A DNA stretch of 64,000 bases from Sphingopyxis sp. MSC1_008. GTDB taxonomy: Bacteria; Pseudomonadota; Alphaproteobacteria; Sphingomonadales; Sphingomonadaceae. How positions within the stretch are numbered: the first letter of the stretch is position 1; each line of letters starts with the position of its first letter. The stretch covers positions 124,001 through 188,000 of the forward strand of contig NZ_JALPRD010000003.1 in the NCBI RefSeq assembly GCF_023197165.1, read 5' to 3'. A model generated the notes under the pieces. It searched no databases. It had not been told where the DNA came from and saw nothing but the letters and a program-made list of their open reading frames with translations. Both the position numbers and the translations under genes were made by a program. Positions 57,612 to 64,000 of this stretch are shown piece after piece.

Positions 57612-58534
57612 CGGATATTTCCTGCAATAATGCCTGCGATCTCGTCGGCATCGAACGGGCGAAGGTCGTCGATGGTTTCACCGATGCCGATCGCGTGAAT
57701 GGGAAGCCCGTGGCGCTCGGCCGCGGACACGAGCACGCCGCCGCGCGCGGTGCCGTCGAGCTTGGTCATGACAAGCCCCGTGACGCCCGCAACCTCGCGG
57801 AACACGTCGATCTGCGACAATGCATTCTGCCCCGTCGTCGCGTCGAGTACCAGCACGACATCGTGCGGCGCGGCGGGGTTGAGGCGGCCGAGCACGCGCT
57901 TGATCTTGGCAAGCTCGTCCATCAGCTCGCGCTTGTTCTGGAGGCGCCCGGCGGTGTCGACGATCAGCACGTCGATCCCCGTCGCAGTCGCCTGCTTCAC
58001 CGCATCGAACACGATGCCGGCGCTGTCGCCACCTTCGGGCCCCGCCATGATCGGCACGCCGAGCCGCTCGGCCCAGACCTTGAGCTGTCCGATCGCGGCG
58101 GCGCGGAAGGTGTCGCCCGCGACGAGCATCACGCCATAATCCTGTTCCTGGAACAGATGCGCGAGCTTCGCGATGGTGGTGGTCTTACCCGACCCGTTGA
58201 CCCCGATCACAAGGATGACCTGCGGTCGCGGAAAGGCGTCGATGTCGAGCGGTTCGGCGACGGGGCGCAGCACCGCGGCAATTTCCTCGGCGACGACTTT
58301 GCGGAGTTCCTCGGTGCCGTTCGCGGCGATGTCACGGCGTTCGGCGAGGCGCTCGCGGATACGCTCGGCCATCGCGGGGCCGAGGTCGGCGGTGATCAGC
58401 GCCTCCTCGATGCGGTCGAGATCATCCTCGTCGAGCCGCGCCTTGCCGGTCAGCCCCGCGAGATTTTCGCCGAGCCGTTCCGACGTGCGGCGAAATCCGC
58501 CGAGCAGCCGTTCGCTCCAGCTTTGGCCGGTCAT
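57608..58534 (-). CDS. ftsY: Signal recognition particle receptor FtsY
   Basis: The 308-residue GTPase has the NG domain with G1 GVNGSGKT (111-118), DTFRAAAIGQL, DTAGRL and TKLDGTARGG. The acidic A domain of E. coli FtsY is absent, as in many alphaproteobacteria, so membrane contact relies on the short N-terminal helix. It pairs with Ffh, encoded 4 kb away in this window. It overlaps mtaB by four bases. Confidence 0.98.
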   Translation of the reverse strand: MTGQSWSERLLGGFRRTSERLGENLAGLTGKARLDEDDLDRIEEALITADLGPAMAERIRERLAERRDIAANGTEELRKVVAEEIAAVLRPVAEPLDIDAFPRPQVILVIGVNGSGKTTTIAKLAHLFQEQDYGVMLVAGDTFRAAAIGQLKVWAERLGVPIMAGPEGGDSAGIVFDAVKQATATGIDVLIVDTAGRLQNKRELMDELAKIKRVLGRLNPAAPHDVVLVLDATTGQNALSQIDVFREVAGVTGLVMTKLDGTARGGVLVSAAERHGLPIHAIGIGETIDDLRPFDADEIAGIIAGNIR

Positions 58535-59769
58535 GCCGCGATATCCTTTGCTTCGATTTGGGTGGCGATCATGCGGTCGCCGTCACGCGCGCTCAGGCGC
58601 ACGTCAATGATGGTGCCGGGCGCCGCGGGTGCGGTCAGCGCCACCGCGGCGAAATTTTCGGCATGGCCGCTGACGCCGTCGCGCTCGACGAGCATCGATG
58701 CGGTGTGGCCGACCTGCGTGCCCAGCCAGTCCTGCCGCCGCCGCGCATTGGCTTCGCGCAGGATTGCGGCGCGCTCGCGTGCGATCGTGCGCCCGACCTG
58801 CGGCATCCGCGCGGCGGGCGTTCCGGCGCGCGGACTGTACGGAAAGATATGCCCGAAGACGATGTCGCAATCGTCGATCAGCGCCAGCGAGTTCGCGAAC
58901 ATCGCGTCGTCCTCGGTCGGAAAGCCCGCAATCAGGTCGGCACCAATCGCGACCTCGGGACGCGCAGCCTTCAGACGCTCGATCAGTGCGACGGCATCGG
59001 CGCGGCGATGGCGGCGCTTCATGCGCGTCAGCACCATATCGTCGCCGGCTTGCAGCGACAGGTGGACATGCGGCATCACGCGGGCTTCCTGCGTCAGTAG
59101 GACGAACAGCGCATCGTCGATCCGGTCCGGGTCGAGCGACGAGAGACGGAGGCGTTCGACCGGCAGCGCCAGCAACGCCTCGACCAGTGCAGCCAATGTC
59201 GTGCCGCTGTCGTCGCCATAGCTGGCAAGGTCGACCCCGGTCAGGATGATCTCGCGCTGCCCGCGATCCAGCGCGGTCCGCGCGGATGCGACGACCGCAT
59301 CGACACTCGCCGATCGCGCCGTGCCGCGCGCCAGCACCGTCGCGCAAAATGTGCAGCTATGCGAGCAACCGGTCTGGACGCCAAGAAAAGCGCGCGCATG
59401 GTCGGCGCCCGAGAGGGCGGGGGCGTAAGGCCGAACGCCCGCCTCGGCCGCCGCGCCGCCATAGCTTTGCGCAAGACCCTTTGCATCGTTGGATACGACT
59501 CTGGCGCCCATCGCGGCAAAGGTTTCGCGTTCGAGTTCGGCCGCGCAGCCGGTCACCACGACCTCCGCACCCGGCCGCTCGCGCAATGCCCGCCGCACCG
59601 CCTGCCGTGCCTGCCGCACCGCTTCGTCGGTCACCGCGCAGCTGTTGAAGATGATCGTATCGCGCACGCCCGCCGCGCGCGCGGCCGCACGAACCCCTTC
59701 GCCCTCGGCGATGTTCAGCCGGCAACCGAAATTGACGACCTCGACCGGGCCGGCGAGGGAGGCGCTCAT
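58531..59769 (-). CDS. mtaB: tRNA-t6A37 methylthiotransferase MtaB
   Basis: The 412-residue radical SAM enzyme has N-terminal cluster cysteines C16, C44 and C75, and a radical SAM CxxxCxxC motif at C135, C139 and C142 (TGCSHSCTFC). It adds a methylthio group to t6A at position 37 of tRNAs reading ANN codons. It overlaps dapF and ftsY by four bases each. Confidence 0.95.
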   Translation of the reverse strand: MSASLAGPVEVVNFGCRLNIAEGEGVRAAARAAGVRDTIIFNSCAVTDEAVRQARQAVRRALRERPGAEVVVTGCAAELERETFAAMGARVVSNDAKGLAQSYGGAAAEAGVRPYAPALSGADHARAFLGVQTGCSHSCTFCATVLARGTARSASVDAVVASARTALDRGQREIILTGVDLASYGDDSGTTLAALVEALLALPVERLRLSSLDPDRIDDALFVLLTQEARVMPHVHLSLQAGDDMVLTRMKRRHRRADAVALIERLKAARPEVAIGADLIAGFPTEDDAMFANSLALIDDCDIVFGHIFPYSPRAGTPAARMPQVGRTIARERAAILREANARRRQDWLGTQVGHTASMLVERDGVSGHAENFAAVALTAPAAPGTIIDVRLSARDGDRMIATQIEAKDIAA

Positions 59770-60572
59770 CCGAACTGCGCCCAGTCGGTCTCGCCCTCAT
59801 AGACGCGCGTCGCGGCGCCGCTCATCACGATCGGTTCGCCGGGCGCCCAGCGGATGACGAGGTCGCCGCCGGGCAGCGATACCGTTACCGGCGACTGGAC
59901 CAGGCCGGCGCGGATCGCGGCGACCGCGGTCGCGCACGCACCGGTGCCGCACGCCTGCGTCAGCCCGACGCCGCGTTCCCAGACGCGCAGCTGCAACTGA
60001 TTCTCGCCGTCGAGGCTCGCGACATTGACGTTGACGCGCTCGGGGAACAGCGGGTCGGTTTCGATCCGCGGCCCCAGCTCGTCGAGCGCGACGGCATCGG
60101 CCTCGGGCACGAAGAAGACGATATGCGGATTGCCGACATTGACCCCCGCGCCATGCTCCAGCTCGTCCCAGGCGACGGGCATGTCGCGCGTGTCCATCGG
60201 CATCGCGAGCGGGATATGCTCCCAGTCGAATTCGGGTTCGCCCAGCACGACTTCGGCGCCGCCGTCGGCGGGCGTGACGCGCAGCATGCCGCCCAGCGTC
60301 TCGATCACTGCGGGCTTGCCGATCAGCGTCGCGACGCAGCGCGTCGCATTGCCGCACGCCTCGACCTCGCCGCCGTCGGCGTTGAAGATGCGCATCTTCA
60401 CATCGGCACTGGTTGAGGGTTCGAGCAGGATCAGCTGGTCGCACCCGATGCCATGCCGGCGGTCGGCGATCGCATGCGCGCGCGCCGGCGTCATCTCGAC
60501 GCTGCGCTCGCGCGCGTCGATCACGACAAAGTCGTTGCCGAGGCCGTGCATCTTGGTGAAGCGGTCTGCCAT
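59766..60572 (-). CDS. dapF: Diaminopimelate epimerase
   Basis: The 268-residue two-domain enzyme has the catalytic cysteine pair C73 (EACGNATRC) and C208 (QACGTGACAT). It converts LL- to meso-diaminopimelate for lysine and peptidoglycan synthesis. It is first in the ATGA-coupled operon with mtaB, ftsY and ispZ. Length and motif spacing are normal. Confidence 0.98.
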   Translation of the reverse strand: MADRFTKMHGLGNDFVVIDARERSVEMTPARAHAIADRRHGIGCDQLILLEPSTSADVKMRIFNADGGEVEACGNATRCVATLIGKPAVIETLGGMLRVTPADGGAEVVLGEPEFDWEHIPLAMPMDTRDMPVAWDELEHGAGVNVGNPHIVFFVPEADAVALDELGPRIETDPLFPERVNVNVASLDGENQLQLRVWERGVGLTQACGTGACATAVAAIRAGLVQSPVTVSLPGGDLVIRWAPGEPIVMSGAATRVYEGETDWAQFG

Positions 60573-60623
60573 AGTCCGCGCATGTAAGGGCGCGCGGGCG
60601 CGAAGTCTAGCGATGCGGCGGGA

Positions 60624-62255
60624 TCAGGCCGTCTTGCGCAGCGGCGCGTCTTCGCTGGCGTCGGGGCCGGCGGGCGGCACCATCGGCGCGCGGAGCAGGC
60701 CGCGGTCGGCGAGCAGGCGTTCGGTGTCGGCGGCAGAGGAGGCGCGGCCGAAATACCAGCCCTGCCCCTTCGAACAGCCAAGCCGCGTCAATTCGATCGC
60801 GGTCGCTTCGTCCTCGACGCCTTCGGCAGTGATCGGCATCGACAGGCTTTCGCCGAGCCGCACGATCGCGACGACGATCGCCTGCGCATCGGGGCTGCCG
60901 CGCATCGCGGCGACGAAGCTGCGGTCGATCTTGATGCGGTCGAACGGCAGCGCGCGCAGGTGCGACAGCGAGCTGTAGCCGGTGCCGAAATCGTCGAGGC
61001 TCAAGGACACGCCCTGATTCTTGAGGCTGGTGACGATCGATCGCACCAGCGGCAGATTCTCGAACAGCGAGCTTTCGGTAATCTCTACCTCGAGCTGCGC
61101 GGCGGGGAATCCAACCTCGACGAGCAGCTTGGTGAGCTTCTGGCTGAACCACGGGTCCTTCAGCTGTTGCGGCGAGATGTTGACCGCGAGCATGATCGAC
61201 GGATCCCAGCGTTTGGCGGTCTCCATCGCCTCGCGGATCACCTGCAGCGACAATTCGCCGATCAGGCCGCTTTCCTCCGCGACCGGGATAAAGCGTTCGG
61301 GCGGGATCATGCCATATTCGGGCGATTCCCAGCGCATCAGCATCTCGAAACCGATCAGGCGCCCGCTGGCGATGTCGACCTGCGGTTCGAAATGCGGGAC
61401 GAACTCGCCGCGCGGCATGCCGTCGCGGATGCCGGTTTCGATCTGGTTGCGCACCTGCACCGCCATCTCCATCCCGGCCTCGAACCAGCAGAAGCGGTTC
61501 CGGCCCTCGTCCTTGCAATTATACATCGCGATATCGGCCTGACGGACCATCGTTTCCATCGTGACGCTGGCATCGCTGGCGAGCGATATGCCGAGCGACG
61601 CGCCGACGCGGATCTGCTGCGCATCGTGCGTGACACTATTGTCGAGCGCCATGACGAGTTCGGCCGCCAGCGCGTCGATATCGGCGCGCGCCGCGGGCTC
61701 GAAGACCAGCATCGCGACGAATTCGTCGCCGCCCAGCCGCGCCTTGGTGGCATTGGGCGGCAGCACGGCCGAGATGCGTTCGGCGGCGACCTGCAGCACG
61801 CGGTCGCCCGCGGCATGCCCATGAATGTCGTTGACGGTCTTGAAATGGTCGAGGTCGAGCAGGAACAGCGCGACCTGGCGTTTTTCGGCGATCGCGCTCG
61901 CAATCTGCCGCTGCCCGGTCGCGAGCAGCGCCCGGCGGTTGAGGAAGCCCGTCAGCGGGTCGGTGTCGGCGAGATAGCGCGCGCGCTGCTCGGCCTCGGT
62001 GCGCTCGAGGATTTCGCGGTTGAGATCCTTGTAGCGGCGCCAGCCGAACAGAATCAGCGCGACATTGAGGATGACCGCTGTCGCCAGCGCGCGGTCGGGG
62101 CCGCCGCCGATGCCGATGAGGGCGCGAACGGCCGCCTGCATCACATTGCTGCCCGTCCCCACGAACAACAGGATCGCGGCGACGACAATGCCGCCGGCTA
62201 TGATGTCGCGTTTGGCGCCCTCGCTGCGGTCGAATGGCTTCGGCGTCGATGTCAT
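60624..62255 (-). CDS. GGDEF/EAL-domain cyclic di-GMP protein
   Basis: The 543-residue protein has two hydrophobic segments (about 17-35 and 58-72). The GGDEF domain has RLGGDEF at 173-179. The EAL domain shows FEMLMRW (E304, EML instead of EAL), VNISPQQL, EITESSL, DDFGTGYSSL, KIDRSF and AEGVED, so most catalytic residues are kept. It can likely make or cleave cyclic di-GMP, probably acting mainly as a phosphodiesterase. The start at 62255 is favoured over the extension to 62414. Confidence 0.9.
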   Translation of the reverse strand: MTSTPKPFDRSEGAKRDIIAGGIVVAAILLFVGTGSNVMQAAVRALIGIGGGPDRALATAVILNVALILFGWRRYKDLNREILERTEAEQRARYLADTDPLTGFLNRRALLATGQRQIASAIAEKRQVALFLLDLDHFKTVNDIHGHAAGDRVLQVAAERISAVLPPNATKARLGGDEFVAMLVFEPAARADIDALAAELVMALDNSVTHDAQQIRVGASLGISLASDASVTMETMVRQADIAMYNCKDEGRNRFCWFEAGMEMAVQVRNQIETGIRDGMPRGEFVPHFEPQVDIASGRLIGFEMLMRWESPEYGMIPPERFIPVAEESGLIGELSLQVIREAMETAKRWDPSIMLAVNISPQQLKDPWFSQKLTKLLVEVGFPAAQLEVEITESSLFENLPLVRSIVTSLKNQGVSLSLDDFGTGYSSLSHLRALPFDRIKIDRSFVAAMRGSPDAQAIVVAIVRLGESLSMPITAEGVEDEATAIELTRLGCSKGQGWYFGRASSAADTERLLADRGLLRAPMVPPAGPDASEDAPLRKTA

Positions 62256-62489
62256 ATGAATTTGTCCCACCCTTACGGGCTCTATGGGGCAAAGCGGTGA
62301 AATTTGGGTTAAGTGCGCCGCTTGCTTTCGGCGGGGCTTTTGCGTAAAGGCCGCCGCGTCCGCGCGCATTTTGTGTTCGGGCATATCGACATCCGCGACG
62401 GAAACACTGTCCACGGATACCGCTGGTTGGCGAGGTTTCGCTCACCGGCGTGTTTTGCGTTGCGGGCGTTGTAGGCAAGGATTTTGGCT

Positions 62490-63938
62490 GTGTTCGATAG
62501 TCTGAGCAACCGGCTTGGCGATGTTTTCGGGAAGCTCCGCGGCCGCGGCGCGCTGACCGAGGCCGACGTGCGCGCCGCGATGCGCGAAGTGCGAATCGCC
62601 CTGCTCGAAGCCGACGTCGCGCTGCCCGTCGTGCGCAGCTTCATCGACCAGGTCACCGACCTCGCGATCGGCGCCAACGTCCTGCGCTCGGTCACCCCGG
62701 GGCAGCAGGTCGTCAAGATCGTCAGCGACGCGCTGACCGAAATGCTCGGCTCCGAAACCGCCGAGCTCGAGCTTGCCGTCACTCCGCCCGCGGTGATCAT
62801 GATGGTCGGTCTGCAGGGCTCGGGCAAGACGACGACGACCGCGAAGATCGCGAAGCGGCTCAAGGAAAAAGAGCGCAAGAAGGTGCTGATGGCGTCGCTC
62901 GACGTCAATCGCCCCGCCGCGCAGGAACAGCTCGCCGTCCTCGGCACCCAGATCGACGTCGCGACCTTGCCGATCGTCGCGGGGCAGGGCCCGGTCGAGA
63001 TCGCGCAGCGCGCGCTGCAGGCCGCGAAGCTGCAGGGCTTTGACGTCCTGATGCTCGACACCGCGGGCCGTCTCCACGTCGATCAGCAGCTGATGGACGA
63101 GATGCAGGCGGTGTCGCGCACGGCGAACCCCGCCGAAACTTTGCTCGTCGTCGACAGCCTCACCGGCCAGGACGCCGTGCAGGTTGCGCAGCGCTTTACC
63201 GATCAGGTGCCGCTCACCGGCGTCGTGCTCACCCGCATGGACGGCGACGCGCGCGGCGGTGCTGCGCTCTCGATGCGCGCCGTCACCGGCAAGCCGATCA
63301 AATTCGCGGGCACGGGCGAAAAGCTCGACGGGCTCGAACTCTTCCAGCCGTCGCGCATCGCGGGCCGCATCCTCGGCATGGGCGACGTCGTCAGCCTTGT
63401 CGAGCGCGCCGCCGAGACGATCCAGGCCGAAGAGGCCGAGGCGATGGCGGCGAAGATGGCGAAGGGCCTCTTCGACCTCAACGACCTCCGCACGCAATTG
63501 AACCAGATGCGCCGCATGGGCGGCCTCGGCGCGCTCGCGGGCATGATCCCCGGCATCAAGAAGGCGCAGGCGCAGATGGCTGCGGGTGCCGCCGACGACA
63601 AGATGCTCGTTCATTTCGACGCGATCATGGGCTCGATGACCCCCAAGGAGCGCGCGAAGCCCGAAATCCTGACCGCGAAGCGCAAGATCCGCATCGCCAA
63701 CGGGTCGGGCACGACGGTGCAGCAGGTCAACAAGGTGCTGAAAATGCATCAGGAAATGGCCAGCGCGATGAAGAAAATCCGCAAGATGGGCGGGCTCAAG
63801 GGCCTTGGCGCGCTGTTCGGCAAGGGCGGCGGCATTCCCGGAATGGGCGGTATGGGCGGCGGCGGTGGCCTCCCCGGTCTCAGTGGAGGCGGATCGATCC
63901 CGCCCGAACTCGCCAATTTGATGAATAAAAAGAAGTAA
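62490..63938 (+). CDS. ffh: Signal recognition particle protein Ffh
   Basis: The 482-residue SRP GTPase begins MFDSLSNRLGDVF and has G1 GLQGSGKTT (107-115), DTAGRL, TRMDGDARGG and a methionine-rich M domain (about 300-430). The C-terminus is Gly/Met-rich (GGIPGMGGMGGGGGL). GTG 62490 has AAGG nine bases upstream; the TTG at 62484 lies too close to that site. It pairs with FtsY and 4.5S RNA. rpsP follows, a common arrangement. Confidence 0.97.
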   Translation: MFDSLSNRLGDVFGKLRGRGALTEADVRAAMREVRIALLEADVALPVVRSFIDQVTDLAIGANVLRSVTPGQQVVKIVSDALTEMLGSETAELELAVTPPAVIMMVGLQGSGKTTTTAKIAKRLKEKERKKVLMASLDVNRPAAQEQLAVLGTQIDVATLPIVAGQGPVEIAQRALQAAKLQGFDVLMLDTAGRLHVDQQLMDEMQAVSRTANPAETLLVVDSLTGQDAVQVAQRFTDQVPLTGVVLTRMDGDARGGAALSMRAVTGKPIKFAGTGEKLDGLELFQPSRIAGRILGMGDVVSLVERAAETIQAEEAEAMAAKMAKGLFDLNDLRTQLNQMRRMGGLGALAGMIPGIKKAQAQMAAGAADDKMLVHFDAIMGSMTPKERAKPEILTAKRKIRIANGSGTTVQQVNKVLKMHQEMASAMKKIRKMGGLKGLGALFGKGGGIPGMGGMGGGGGLPGLSGGGSIPPELANLMNKKK

Positions 63939-63978
63939 TTACACCCGAATTTCAGTTTAGAAGTAAAAGGAAAATATC

Positions 63979-64000
63979 ATGGCAACCTCCATTCGCCTCG
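63979..64000 (+). CDS. rpsP: 30S ribosomal protein S16, start only
   Basis: The last 22 bases encode MATSIRL, the typical S16 start, after AAAAGGAAA. It lies directly behind ffh, the usual ffh-rpsP-rimM-trmD order. The rest is outside the window. Confidence 0.8.

Noticed and set aside
62484..62489. TTG start for Ffh two codons earlier
   Set aside because: The ribosome site AAGG is only 3 bases away; GTG 62490 has correct spacing and gives the family start MFDSL.

Overview
The window reads as chromosomal core DNA of an alphaproteobacterium of the order Sphingomonadales, probably a Sphingopyxis-like organism. This is inferred from the high GC content, two large TonB-dependent receptors, the ChvG/ChvI-HprK-RapZ-EIIA-HPr block beside pckA, the DUF3597 gene, and many paired-hairpin repeats in gene gaps. 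The species level is an inference. No rRNA, tRNA, CRISPR array, insertion sequence, prophage or integrase gene was seen. Coding density is very high and no gene-free stretch exceeds 300 bases.

Layout. 1-9 kb: a partial unknown gene, a membrane-anchored trypsin-like protease, a DUF2306 membrane protein, a DUF1203-ada-PEP mutase-like operon, a HEXXH/TPR protein and priA. 9-15 kb: a TonB receptor plus PepSY protein operon, divergent from a patatin-like lipase across a candidate Fur box. 15-22 kb: dnaK-dnaJ with an RpoH-type promoter, a PCu(A)C copper lipoprotein, a HEXXH protein, a membrane protein, rmuC and a META-domain lipoprotein. 22-30 kb: the regulatory phosphotransferase block chvI-chvG-hprK-rapZ-EIIA-HPr-trmH, divergent from pckA. 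30-37 kb: two metallopeptidase-like genes, DUF3597 and DUF937 genes, a GNAT acetyltransferase, rpmA/rplU and a small lipoprotein.

37.8-41.2 kb is the most unusual part. It is a phage-shock envelope-stress locus: divergent pspF, two direct-repeat upstream sites, a sigma-54 promoter, an unrecognised 56-residue protein and pspA-pspB-pspC. Five further small single-helix/coiled-coil proteins follow; four share a PspB-like LERI/IERI motif and all or most appear related to one another. A near-perfect 19-bp inverted repeat closes the locus.

41-64 kb: sufE, a second TonB receptor, clpX and clpP, a 7Fe-type ferredoxin, an S4-domain protein and a SUV3-like helicase, an M23 peptidase, hemB, a spermidine-synthase/MFS-like fusion and a gamma carbonic anhydrase. 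An ATGA-coupled dapF-mtaB-ftsY-ispZ operon, a GGDEF/EAL protein, ffh and the first codons of rpsP complete the window.

Functional themes are protein quality control (dnaKJ, clpXP), membrane targeting (ftsY, ffh), envelope stress (psp), carbon-state signalling (the HPr/ChvGI/pckA block) and metal handling (the Fur-box TonB unit, PCu(A)C, sufE, ferredoxin). Paired-hairpin repeats occur in at least eight intergenic gaps, mostly directly after stop codons.
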